Origin: Turnera subulata
Lineage: Eukaryota; Streptophyta; Magnoliopsida; Malpighiales; Passifloraceae
Reading direction: 5' to 3'
DNA: 64,000 bases
NCBI GenBank assembly: GCA_028386065.3
Contig: JAKUCV010001072.1
Location: 65,786-129,785, forward strand
Below, piece by piece: positions 53,191 to 63,703 of the stretch (position 1 is its first letter; each line of letters starts with the position of its first letter). The notes under the pieces were generated by a model that saw only the letters and a program-made list of their open reading frames with translations, ran no database searches and had not been told where the DNA came from. Made by a program: the position numbers and the translations under genes.

Positions 53191-54318
53191 ATGAGTGGAA
53201 AAGAACTACAAACCGAGAGAGCAGATTTGATGAAGGAGTTGATGATCGAGTTAGACGATGTTTATTTGAGGGCGCTTATCGACGATGTGAGAGCAAGGAA
53301 AGCTGAGTCTAATGGAGAGAACGAGAGGCGATCCCTGAAGCAAAGGAAAAGAAAAGCTTATGGCAAGGAACTAAGGATTGCCGATAAGGACAGGCTCAAA
53401 AAACTTAAGGACATGGTGAAAAGCATAAAGAGAAGAGAAGATGACTGGAACTTGGATCAATTATCACTATTCCCTAAAGCCTGTCTACCCGAGAAGTTCA
53501 AGATGCCTGACATGGAAAAGTTCAATGGGACCGGGTGCCCCATAACCCATCTAAAGATTTACGCAAGGACGCTATAACCTTTGGGGATAGGGCCTGAGAT
53601 GATGGTCCAATTGTTTCAGAGAACTTTGTCCGGAGCTGCCTTGAAATGGTTCATGACTTTGGATGAAAACCAAATTGGCCGATGGGAGGATATGTGCGAG
53701 GAGTTCATGAAACAATACAACTACAACACTAAGGTGGATATGACCAAGAGGGACCTTGAGACAACCAAGCAAGGGATCCAGGAAACATTTTCGGCCTTCA
53801 TCTCAAGGTGGCACAGCAAGGCCTCTTTGATGGTGAATAGACCCACGGAGGAGGATCAAGTGCAAATGGTGATCAAGAACCTTCAACCAGTTTACTATGA
53901 CCACATGGTAGGCAACTATTATGCCAACTTCAAGGCTCTGATTGGGGCAGGAATTCAATTGGAAGATGCCATAATATCTGGAAGGGTCAAGGTTGCTAGA
54001 CATGCTCCACCCCAAGGGTATAATGACAAAAGGATGATTGAAGTGAATAATATGGATGTACATGCATCTCGTCTGGTCATCCCACCAAAGAGAGAGTTCA
54101 CTCCATTGCCCATGCCCATTGGAGAAGTGTTCAAGCAGTGTATAAATGGCAGATTGTTGGAGCCTCTAGAGCCGAAACCATATGCAAACCCCACAGCTGA
54201 TCAAAGCAAATGTTGTGAGTATCACCAGACTCAAGGACATATAGTTGACCACTGTGGAAGCTTACGCCATGCCATTCAGAACTTGATCGATCAGGGGTTG
54301 TTGACATTACCTACATAG
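53191..54318 (+). pseudogene. Tat D gag, one in-frame stop
   Basis: One frame of 375 codons is interrupted only by TAA at 53575-53577 (probably CAA before). The first part is charged and helical (RSLKQRKRKAYGKELRIADK) and leads into ACLPEKFKMPDMEKFNGTGC. After the stop come the capsid blocks LFQRTLSGAALKWFMTLDEN, WEDMCEEFMKQYNYNT and IQETFSAFISRWHSKASLM. The C-terminus has a Cys/His motif CCEYHQTQGHIVDHC. This is the gag of Tat/Ogre-type gypsy elements. No other gene follows. Confidence 0.85.
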
Positions 54319-54765
54319 ACATTGATCGAGAGTAGAGAGTCTAAATTTTTATAAAGAGTGATGGTTTAATCACATTAGACTCAGTTTATTTCCAAGCATT
54401 TGAATAATTGTACCTTTTAGTTCCTCTCAAGGAATAAAATTTTATGCCCTCATCTTTGTGTGGCAAAAATTTAACAAATATTCATGAAAATCCCTTGACT
54501 TAACCCGAGGACCTTCCAATGAACTACGAAGACCTGATTCTGTGGGTGTAAATCATTCCTACCTAAACACTTATCTTTTTCAGCCTTCAAACACAAACCC
54601 AAGTTAACCTTCAAACATCTATCCGTTCTAACCTCCACATAGACCCCATCATATCCACCTTGAACACTTGTCTAAAAGAATTGCCTCCCGAAAATGAATC
54701 TGGCTTCCAAAAGAGTTTTATTTAAATGCACATGTTCAAATGGGTCATTTCCCTCGAAAAAAAAG
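54319..54765 (+). other. Tat D noncoding sequence after gag
   Basis: No gene or repeat is seen. The position after gag is where protease would be expected. Confidence 0.5.
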
Positions 54766-54852
54766 TGGAAAAAGAAAAAAAAAGAAGAAGAAAAGAAGAA
54801 GAAGAAGAAGAAGAAGAAGAAGAAGAAGAAGAAGAAGAAGAAGAAGAAAATA
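54766..54852 (+). repeat. (AAG)n microsatellite in Tat D
   Basis: A purine-only tract that becomes about 20 GAA/AAG repeats between 54783 and 54849. The mirror pyrimidine tracts of T1 (24105-24275, 25440-25610) are at comparable places on the other strand. Confidence 0.9.
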
Positions 54853-56159
54853 AGGAAAGGAAAAGTGACCCTTAGTGCATAAATGATTGATTCATCACCT
54901 ATTTTTAAAATCAGGAGGAAGCCATGAATGAAGAAGACAAGTGTTCTCCTACAAACCTACCACATTCGACTTCCCACAAGACATTATCTTGACAAACGCC
55001 TCAAGTCAAACACCATAGCCACAGATACGTAGGTAACCCGGCAGCGGGCCCGGTCTAATCGGTCCTTAGGTTGGTTCAATGGACAAGATTGAAATTTGTT
55101 TTTGCATCTCAAGGTGAAATATGCCACGAGGGTATTCAAATGCAAATTTTTTGGACTCTATCTCTCAAGATCGACAAAGTATCATCCCTCTCTCTCGAGC
55201 ACACTTTTTCTTCCTCAAGGTTGTTAATTGGTCTCCCGTCAGCTCTGGTTATCCATTCGTGTACCTCTTTAATAGCTTCTCAAGCATATCTCCTATGACT
55301 CATCACGATTGTATCCCTCCAAGGGTTTGTGGTTACTACTACCTTGAAGAAAGGCAAAAAAAAAAAGAAAAGAAAAAAAAGGAGAGAATTGAATAAAGGA
55401 GTCCGCTAGGTTGAAAACCCGAAAGGGCGGCCTAGGCAAAAGTTAGGAGGCGCCTGCTAGGTTGAAAACCCAAAAGGGCGGTCTAGGCAAAAGTTAAGGC
55501 AAAAATAGGGAGAGTAGCCACTGGCCATAAAGGAGCGCCTGAACCTCATCCGCTCTCACCAAGTCTCCTCGCCTCCAACACCATCGCTTCGCAAGATGAT
55601 CTTTCATGCACCTGGCAGTTTTTAGTCGACCACTCATGGGGTTCTTATTTGAAAAAAATTGTTCATGGTCAAGTGAGAATCCTTCACATGAAGCTTTAGT
55701 ATTTTTGATGGAATAATTCACCTTTTCCTCAAGTTGCTTAACTTTCACCTTGGCTCGAATGATTTTCAATGCTCATGCATCATGTTAGGGGCACTTGCAC
55801 CCAAACACATTATGAAGAGATAGATGGCACTTGCATCCACATATGTAGAGTTAGGAAACACTTGCATCCAAAAACTCACATGTAGAAACTAGGGGCACCC
55901 CCATGCATTGAAAAGACGACACACTTAGACATGCTCATTCATCACTCACGTATAGAACATAAATTTCTTGACAAGGTAGACTTGGTAGAGGGTAAAGGGT
56001 TAACAAAGGTGAAAACATTGGAAATTCATCATTTAATGTAGACTTACATTTCCTAGAGTTGTTAGCCGAAAAGGTGGGGCATGTAAAGCCTTATTTTTCC
56101 AACTCGTCAAACTAACATCACGCAATAGAGGCACATCGACATTGTGGTTAGGCCTACAT
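54853..56159 (+). other. Tat D 3' noncoding sequence
   Basis: No gene. It contains two copies of TAGGTTGAAAACCC-AAAGGGCGG-CTAGGCAAAAGTTA (55405-55450 and 55455-55500) that match T1 inverted (24730-24810), and GGGGCACTTGCATCCA-type repeats at 55785-55900. Confidence 0.5.
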
Positions 56160-56480
56160 CATGACATTAGGGGCATGACGGGCCCATGATCCAGGGTTAA
56201 TGAGTCTGCAAGGGGTATGCTACCACATCTTTGGAGTTAGATTTCTGGGGCATGCTACCCCGCGCGAATTTGAGATTTGCTTGGGGCTTGCTACCCCACT
56301 CTGATTGATTGATTCCCAGGAGCGCAGTGGGCCCACCTATTGGACCAAGGGTTGAGACATCCAAGATGATTTTAAACTAGGGGCATGTTAGATCCCGTCT
56401 TTTCAAATCACAACTAGATGATGCTAGGGGCATCACGCCCGACCTCGAGAAAATTGAACCAGGGGCATCACGTACCCGCA
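56160..56480. repeat. GGGGCATGCTACCCC inverted-repeat array in Tat D
   Basis: Copies near 56170, 56215, 56258, 56283, 56382, 56428 and 56462, in the opposite orientation to the array at 23310-23740 in T1. Confidence 0.75.
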
Positions 56481-56665
56481 TCTAGGCAAGGGGGCACAAC
56501 ACGCCTCACCTCTTTCAAGCCCACTAGGGAACCGGAGAACACGAGAAGTATGAGACATATATGATACTAGGGGCACGATACTCGACCCTGTGTTGATTAT
56601 GGACTAGTGAGCTTGAGAAATAGAGTAGACTTCCAGCTGTGGATAAGGGGCTTGTTCAGCCTCAA

Positions 56666-56935
56666 AATTTAAGATCTCTTGGTTCCTCCTTTAGTTGCTT
56701 AGCTATATCCTCATGGATAAGATCTCTTGATCTCTCTCTTAGTCGCTTGGCTATATCCTCATGGATAAGATCTCTTGATCCCTCTTTTAGTCGCCTGGCT
56801 ATATCCTCATGGATAAGATCTCTTGATCCCTCTCTTAGTCACTTGGCTATATCCTCAAGGATAAGATCTCTTGATCCCTCTTTCAATCGCGTGGCTATAT
56901 CCTCATGGATAAGATCTTTTGATCCGATAGATGAA
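56666..56935 (+). repeat. 48-bp tandem repeat in Tat D
   Basis: Units start at 56714, 56762, 56810, 56858 and 56906, exactly 48 bp apart, with a decayed unit before. Each contains GGATAAGATCTCTTGATCC. Because 48 is a multiple of three it gives a repeated 16-residue peptide in an open frame, which I take as a by-product. Confidence 0.9.
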
Positions 56936-57262
56936 TCTATCACAAACCCCAGGATGAGAAGATTCCCAACCATCAACAACCTTCGGGATGAGATGATTCC
57001 CAAATCGAAACCTAGTTGACAAGGATGGGACGATACCTTGTCAACAACCCGATAGATGAGATGATTCTATCGCCTCGGGATGAGATGATTTCTAGAATTC
57101 GAGGTCCAGTCCCTCAAAACTTCAGGATGAGATGATTCCAGAAGAGGAGCATGGGATGCTCCAAAACTTGGCACACACCACACATTTATCATTCAAATTT
57201 GGTTGTTCTTATCTTACGTTGTTTCGTCCTTAGTTCCTAAGGACTCATCAACTAGGGGCATC
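56936..57262 (+). other. Tat D region before the 3' LTR, with GATGAGATGATTCC repeats
   Basis: Five copies of GGGATGAGATGATTCC or close forms (56985, 57055, 57081, 57123 and others) correspond to the AATCATCTCAT repeats of T1. The PPT AACTAGGGGCATC lies at 57250-57262. Confidence 0.7.
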
Positions 57263-58834
57263 TGTGAACACTTAAATTTGACCCACGAATATTTTACTAA
57301 AACTAGATTCTAAACATGCTTAACTTAAGGTTAGTGAGAAGATCTGATTTTGAGTTAAGGTATAATAAGAATTTAATTTAGTAGAATTAACGTATTTTGG
57401 TAATCTAAACCTTTGTGCATCTAAACCTTAGGATTAATGAGATGATTCAATCATAGGGTAAAACATATAATAAGGTTTATTTACAATAAAATACATTTCA
57501 TTTTATTGCTTGGGCTCTTTTTGTTTTTTTTTAACCTAATTATATTGAGATGATTTATTTTTGGGTTAGGAATGGGTTTAAGGGTCCAAGTAAATGGATT
57601 ATCCAGAGTTTACCCAGCCCATTAACACATTTCTTGCAGGATTTAGCTCTAATTTTCGTGGAAAATCAGAGCTAAATCATCATTTATGTAGAAATGTCAT
57701 CTTTGGTATGATTTAGTATGAAATAGGCATTAAGGTGTAATCAATCTACTATAGAATGATTTAGGGGGAGTGATAATCAAGTAATTGAGTGATTCTGAGT
57801 TGATTAGGGGTTGATTATGCGGTAGGATCAAATCAGGGCTGAATTAGGGGATTGGAGGTCGAAAAAAGAAAGAACGGGTGACACGCGGGGTGACCGGCGA
57901 TCATCCCCACATGACCACCGGCACTGGTGGTCGTCCAAAGGAGGACCGCCGGCAGCGGCGGTCGTAGGTGCCAGAATCTCCGATTTTTGCCGATTTTGTT
58001 TCTAATTCGATCCTACGCGGTTTTGAACCAGATTTTCTGGCTTAATCTTCACCATTAAGCAGGTCCACTCCCTTAGGCTTCCCAGATCACTATAAATAGG
58101 ACCCCTCACGCACATTTCAAAGGGGACACACATTTTTTTCACATACACATCTATAAGCCTTGAGTGTTTGGAGAAACTCTACTCCTCCAAGCCTAGAAAC
58201 ACATTCTTTAGGGAGAAACTCTGGAGGATTTTCGTGGGAGGCATTAGCAGAGGTTCAGCAAGGAGAGGTCAAGAAGAGGATCAACCATAGAGCTTAGAAA
58301 CGGCAAGAAGGTGAGTGTAGAACTCAACCCATTACAAGGAGCTAGAGGAGGGCTACAAGAGATAATACTAAACCCTCTCTTTTGATTGATCTTTGCTGAT
58401 TATGTGCTGATGCTTTTGATGATGTAAGTGGTCGATTTGTGCCATATTTAGAACTACGTGGCTTTGACCACGATCACTCGGGTACGTAGGTAATCTCGGT
58501 CTTACAACGGGATGCAAGCCAAATCTTCTTCTTCCCCCCTTCTCTTTATTTTCCATACATGCACCCTTGCACCAGGCACACTTGCATTTCATAATTGCAT
58601 ATAGCCTCGAACCAACACGAATGGGTGCCGAACACCTTCCCATCTGTGACGAACACCCGATCCCATAACTTTTGTTTGTCATGACCATATGTAGCCTAAA
58701 GGCATCTACGGGGTTTTCCCAAGTTTTGCCCTTAATAAAACTCGGGTGGCGACTCCAATGTTATGGGATTGACCCGAAAAAAGGTGAAAGGATTAGGTGA
58801 ATAGGCCCAAGTGATTTTGGGTCGGCTATTCACA
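57263..58834 (+). repeat. 3' LTR of Tat D
   Basis: The 1572-bp LTR starts TGTGAACACTTAAATTTG and ends GGCTATTCACA. It retains the TATA box at 58091-58098 and the region lost from the 5' LTR. Confidence 0.9.
58091..58098 (+). promoter_or_regulatory. TATA box of the Tat D 3' LTR
   Basis: TATAAATA in ATCACTATAAATAGGACC. It is absent from the 5' LTR of D. Confidence 0.65.
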
Positions 58835-59125
58835 TTAGTGTATGAGACAAATGTATGCATTTCGATTAGGGTCGTATTCTATGGTTACAATTCGACCATA
58901 TATGTCTTTTTCATTTCGTCGAAAATCGATTTGACGGTATAGACGCTTATGTCCTCCCCCTGTATGCCTTCCGGTAATGATTCCTCTAGCATTACGGCCT
59001 TTACCCCAGCAAGGCTGTCCAGAGATAAAATTCTTTGGTACATCTCGCCTATTCAATTTCACTTGACTGTCTGCAGCTCCCTTGCGTGTGCTCAGGGTAG
59101 AACTTTTGTATAAATATATAGTCAT
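58835..59125 (-). pseudogene. rpl2: Plastid rpl2 exon 1, 5' part
   Basis: The frame starts [17 protein letters not shown] and runs to [13 protein letters not shown], where Tat D interrupts it. The next codons, YGDGEKG, are at 50823 on the far side of D. The middle ([20 protein letters not shown]) is more diverged than usual. The stop at 58835 is made by the insertion. Confidence 0.9.
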
Positions 59126-59144
59126 GTGCTTTTAAGTATTTTGA

Positions 59145-59432
59145 TTTCACTTCCTTTCTTTCGAAAAGTGGAATATAATAACCCAGTTGAAGCATAGTGA
59201 TCATACGCCTGGAATGGATTGTCTGTCCTAGACTAGGTCTCATTCTTCTACTCTTTTGGGGCAGTCGATGTCTATTCATAGCCATTACCTTGACACCAAA
59301 GAAGAGTTCGACCCAATGCTGGATTTCTGTCCTAGTTGATCCTGATTCCACATTAAAAGTATATTGATTTTTGCCCAATAACCGATTTCGTCTGTAAATA
59401 CTGCATATTTGATTCTGTCCCTAAATGGATTT
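59145..59432 (-). pseudogene. rpl23: Plastid rpl23
   Basis: The minus strand encodes ribosomal protein L23: the start region (RIKYAVFTD near 59420), then in a shifted frame [38 protein letters not shown] and [14 protein letters not shown]. It sits directly upstream of rpl2, as in the plastid inverted repeat. The start codon is lost and at least one frameshift is present near 59385. Confidence 0.9.
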
Positions 59433-59599
59433 TCTTCCCTATGAATTCGAGTCTCAATAAGAATGTTAGTTCTTACTCTTCATATGGTAAGATAGCACTA
59501 TACCACACAAATTCGTTATCTATGGATGATGAGATTCCATAGATAGAGAGGCAATTCCAATTGGACGGTCCCCTTGGCGTGCATCCAGTAGGAATTGAA
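59433..59599 (-). other. trnI-CAU: Plastid rpl23-trnI spacer and trnI-CAU stub
   Basis: The sequence matches the plastid spacer between trnI-CAU and rpl23 (CCATAGATAACGAATT, ATTCTTATTGAGACT). The last 20 bases (59580-59599, minus strand TTCAATTCCTACTGGATGCA) are the 3' end of trnI-CAU. The rest of the tRNA is absent, so this is the edge of the plastid insertion. Confidence 0.75.
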
Positions 59600-60179
59600 G
59601 AGTAAGAGCGAGAGACTAGTGGTAATGGAATATTGATATCCGCAGGGATATCCACTTCAGTGATCAGTATAGAAATGGCTAGTCATCTTTTCGTTATTTC
59701 TTAAATGAAATTTCACCAAATAAATCACTTGATATTGATAATGAATCTTTCAATGAAAATGATGACAATTCAACTCTATAGGCAAAATTAACTCCTGAAG
59801 GGAAAGATAGCCACACATAAAGAACAAGAAAAATTGTATGTGATGATTCTTGTAGTAATTGAACAATAAGAGACCATAATTGTTCAATTAGAAAAGCTGA
59901 AAAAAAAATAAGATAACAAATAATTAAAAAGAAAGAAAACTTCCTAAGCTAGAAATCCTAACAAACAACCCGCGGAAAAGTATCCAATCAAAATAATTTT
60001 CTGCAATCACTTGATCACCTTGCCGATCTCTCAATCTTCAATCTCTTTTTTTTTTAAAATAATAATAGCCTCTTGTCGACTAAGCAACTCCCCAAATTGA
60101 CAAACAATAGTATTATGACCAGCCACCAACCGTCAACACAATCAGCCAAATTGAACCCTTTTTTTTAATATGATAATGT
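59600..60179 (-). other. Gypsy E leader, distal part
   Basis: AT-rich sequence between the plastid insertion and the solo copia LTR. There is no gene. A short inverted repeat GATATCCGCAGGGATATCC lies at 59636-59654. Confidence 0.4.
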
Positions 60180-61712
60180 TGTTAGTGTAATATGCCCAAA
60201 AGCCAATCATTGGATGATTGTACATAGTCATGTAAATACATTAAGGTTATTCCAATAAATATGTTTATGAGATAAACGCTTGCACATATTTATAACCCTA
60301 GAATATTTTATATTCTTAAATGTCCCTAGTCGATTATTATTGTGGATGGGTTGTAATAATAAATTAAGACTAGCGTATGTTGAGAATTATATGAGATATG
60401 AATTCTACATACGGGTACAAGTTAGAGAACTTGTGGTCTGGACTGACCCAACATAAGAACACTACATGGAACGTTATATGATTGTCATTAGTGGTTCTTA
60501 TATGTATTGTCCTTTGACCTGAGATCATCAAGGTTCCCAACATGTTAGTCATATACTTTGATATTACTCTTGGCTATTCGTAACTGAGTAGACCTTAGTG
60601 TAATCATTGGGTATATGATAAGTGTGTAGTGGGTTTTGTATGATCAAGATGGAATTCGTCCAACCCATATAACGGGTATATTATCAGTTGGGCCTCTTGA
60701 TAGAGTTGAACTGTAAATGCATGGCCATGCTCGGATTATGTGATATGGTGATATCATTAGTATCCGTTTTACACAGTTAACTCGGGGATCAAGAAACTTA
60801 GATTAAACATATACGAGATTGACTTATTCCATGTCTCGTGTTTAATCTTGATAATGTGACGAAAGGACGATGACATGCTTCCGAGGCATATTGAATCAGT
60901 ACTGATCTTGTCGTTTGGGTAGCAATGATGTGTTGCTAGACACCGCTCATTGTTTATAATTGTAAAATGAGATTTTACAATTATTGCCAAACGTTACAAG
61001 TGCCTACAGGGTCACACACTTAGAACTGTTGATTCGAGCTGGTGGTTGAACCATGGTTGGACCGTGGTTCGACCAGGTGGGTGGACCATGGTTGAACCTT
61101 GGTTGGACCATGGTTGGACCGGGTCGTTTTGGGCTGATTTGGTTCACTAATTATCAGAATTATTGAACCAAAATTAATGCCATATGATGTGTAATCCCAT
61201 TAATGCTTAGTGGAGCATTAAGACATAGTGGAGACATGATTAGGCTTAAAGTATAATCATGATGGTTAATGCATGATGATGTTGGCCATTGTCTCATTAA
61301 TCTATGCATTAATTGTGTGTATAAATAGGGCTTGATAATCAGATTATCAACACACACAACATTCACACACAATTTAGATTATACACTTCATTCTTTGAGA
61401 AACAAAGAAGCACATATAAACACTAGTTTCTAGTTCTCGAAAATTTTGCAGCTAGCACTGCGGTTCGGGAGTTCTCGGGTTAGTGATCGTGAGACGGTTG
61501 CTAGCAGTCATCAATGGTTCGTGTGGATACTGTAGAGGAGCCGGATTTCTTGTCGGGTTCTTGCTGATTCCACACAGTTGGGTGAAAGACCTCAACCAAG
61601 CAAGGTACGAAAAATTGTTATTCGGTTTAGTTAGCTTCACTTGGATCCTTCATGAGTACCGGGTCTTTCCGTTGCGTTTTGATAGTCAAGTTTGCATGCC
61701 CGGTTACTAACA
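60180..61712 (+). mobile_element. Solo LTR of the copia C family
   Basis: A 1533-bp insertion starting TGTTAGTGTAATATGCCC and ending GTTACTAACA, with perfect TSD aatgt (60175-60179 and 61713-61717). It is clearly more diverged from the two C LTRs than they are from each other and has a different stretch at 61190-61400. It is the outcome of recombination between two LTRs of another copy. Confidence 0.9.
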
Positions 61713-61998
61713 AATGTCGACAGCAACCAAGGACTTGAATTCAAACAATGGCCAACAACAATTGCTCAAGTGGACAGTAGTAAAACACTAGTCAAAATTC
61801 CTTTTTTTTTTATAGAATATATCAAATCAACTAATGGGCAATTCAACCAAATTGAAGAACTAACAATACTAACTTCCAAGAATCACAAATCGACGAAGAC
61901 AATTTTTTTTTCAATAATTTCGGCAAAAACTAAAATGTTTAAAAACAAGAATTAAATTGCAAAAAATTAAAGGGATACGTAGTTGAAATTGATAACCT
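61713..61998 (-). other. Gypsy E leader, proximal part
   Basis: A-rich noncoding leader between the PBS and the solo copia LTR. The first five bases are the right TSD copy (aatgt) of the solo LTR. Confidence 0.5.
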
Positions 61999-62012
61999 GG
62001 CTCCGTTACCAA
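61999..62012 (-). other. Primer binding site of gypsy E
   Basis: The minus strand reads TTGGTAACGGAGCC. This differs from the initiator-Met site TGGTATCAGAGCC at two of 13 bases, and the CGGAGCC half is the same as in copia C. Confidence 0.6.
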
Positions 62013-62014
62013 GA

Positions 62015-62909
62015 TGATACGGCAATACTACCAGAACAAAGCTAGATAGCACGGCAATCAAAGTCTCCAAGATCAGCAACCAATTCAACCAAATTAGGGT
62101 TTCAACAATTACCTCTATCACCTCAAAACAAAGCAAAGTTGTTAAGCAACAATAGAGTAATAAAAGTTAGGAATCTTCAATACATTACAAGCAAATCAAT
62201 CACTTGATAAGTAAATACAATCCCTTAAATAAACAAGAAAAAATCAATTCTAACTTGCAAAAAACCAGGGTAAGAAAACCTCAAACTTTTATTACCAAAT
62301 AGCAAAAAAAATGTGTCCTCTAAAAAGAACCCCAAACCCCCCTATTTATATAGGTGGTAAGTCGGCCACATAAGACTAAAAGTCTGAAAATAAAAACTCT
62401 CTTAACCCTTCCCCAAGTCGGCAACACCAAGTCCAAGTTGGTCTAGGTTTTGACTTTTAATCCATCAACATATTGGACTAATTAAAACAGAACAAAAATA
62501 AACCCAACTAAATAAATTTAAGCCCACAATTATAACCCAAATAGTAAAGATAAAACCCAAGCCGAAATTATGGATCATAATTAATAAATTTTTTTCTAAA
62601 ATTAATATTAAAAATAAAGTATGTCGATTTGGGCCCACAAGTGCTCCAAAGTCGACTAGCCTTCTCCCATGGATAGTAGACAAGTTGACCTTCTCCTTTG
62701 TCTCTTTTCCAAGCTTTTTTTTTCATCTCTTCTTGAATTTCTTGTGAGTACAATTTTTAGACTTGATCTTGAAAGTGAACTTGTGATGATGAACTTTGAA
62801 CTTGTTAGAATACATCCAAACTCCATGCTTGACACCATTGCATCCTCCATGGTTGCCTTGGCGTGTATCATTCTTGAAGTTTCTAAATTCGCCTAGGTGA
62901 CCTGCATCA
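62015..62909 (-). repeat. 5' LTR of gypsy E
   Basis: On the minus strand it starts TGATGCAGGTCACCTAGGCG and ends GCCGTATCA, two bases before the PBS. The 3' LTR remnant at 48213 starts TGATGCAAGTCACCTAGGCG, which confirms the start. A TATA-like CCTATTTATATAGG lies at 62341-62354. Confidence 0.75.
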
Positions 62910-63259
62910 GGCTTTTGAAGACTATGGTGTTTGTTCTAACGTTTTATCCTTGAGCTTCCCTCGATAGGTAGCTTAGAATTACTTGCTTTCAGATATTTCA
63001 GGTTATCATTAAGCAACTTTTGAGGGTGCACACATGTTGAGTGGCCGTAATATTAATTCCGACAACTTTTAGCCATGAGCGGCATGTTTGATGGGATTGG
63101 ATCTTCTTTCCCAAGTGTTTAATAATTTGGTCATTGATTTCTTTAGGAAGCTCTCCTGCTTCTAGCCCCCGGCTCTGAGGGTGAATGCATTAATAACCTT
63201 GAATTTTGTGAATAATCCTCTATTTTCGCATAGATTTTCTCGAAAATCAGCTGCCTCCT
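62910..63259. repeat. Noncoding repeat G, right part
   Basis: Sequence of the same style as 44741-48163 (TTCCC, AAGCTT, GGGAATC and GAGTTTTC-like pieces) that resumes after element E. No gene is seen. Confidence 0.45.
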
Positions 63260-63698
63260 CGATAACATCTAAATGTTAGTGTTTTTATGATGGTTTTGAA
63301 TGGCTTTTACTATGTTTTCTTGGTCGATTATGTGTATAATCTTTATATTATTGTGTGTTTTCATGCATTGTGTCAATTAGTACTTCAATTTTGCTGATTA
63401 AGTTTTTTTATCAGGAATTTGTCGTTTTTATTAAAGAATGGAAGCTTTTTAGCCAAGTTTGGAAACCATACCCAATTTAGGAAACTTTCTACAGTGAGCA
63501 CAACCGACTATTTTGACGATTTCGGGAGTTCTAGGCATCTAAATTAAGTGAGACCACTTGGAGACGAAAATAGACTTTCAGAGCTTTCTGGCGATTAAAT
63601 TTCATAATTTTTGGATGAGTCTACAAGGATCAGTAATTATTTTAATCCAGCCCAGGGTGCAGATTTTTCTATGCCGACCCAGGTCCAGTTGTTTGGTG
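63260..63698 (+). repeat. Fragment of an Athila B-type LTR
   Basis: The sequence matches the reverse complement of about 20379-19940 with roughly 90% identity by eye, including the LTR start (CGATAACATCTAAATG for TGATAGCGTCTAAACG). It is in the opposite orientation to B and truncated at the right. Confidence 0.8.
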
Positions 63699-63703
63699 AT
63701 ATC

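Larger units (their letters stand above)
50824..58834 (+). mobile_element. Tat-type element D, gag only, inside plastid rpl2
   Basis: The TSD is atagt at 50819-50823 and ttagt at 58835-58839 (one change; the plastid sequence should be atagt). LTRs are 50824-52266 and 57263-58834. On the plus strand it has a PBS, a leader, gag with one stop, then about 3 kb of noncoding arrays and a PPT (CTAGGGGCATC) before the 3' LTR. There is no protease, RT or integrase, so it is nonautonomous. It shares LTR and 3' blocks with T1. Confidence 0.9.
48164..62909 (-). mobile_element. Gypsy element E, truncated, hosting plastid DNA and other insertions
   Basis: On the minus strand: 5' LTR (62909-62015), Met-type PBS, leader, a gag start fused to protease, a lysine-rich stretch, a short RT-adjacent piece, a PPT (GAAGAGGGAGGGAA at 48214-48227), and about 50 bp of 3' LTR (48213-48164). 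It lacks gag capsid, RT, RNase H and integrase. It is interrupted by a solo copia LTR and by plastid DNA that itself carries Tat D. I could not settle its TSD because the 3' end is truncated. Confidence 0.75.

Noticed and set aside
56639..57019. 16-residue peptide repeat frame
   Set aside because: It follows from the 48-bp DNA repeat, which is a multiple of three. There is no other sign of coding.
59473..59655. Small frame MDIPADINIPLPLVSR
   Set aside because: It spans the plastid rpl23-trnI spacer and the edge of the insertion, and does not encode a known protein.
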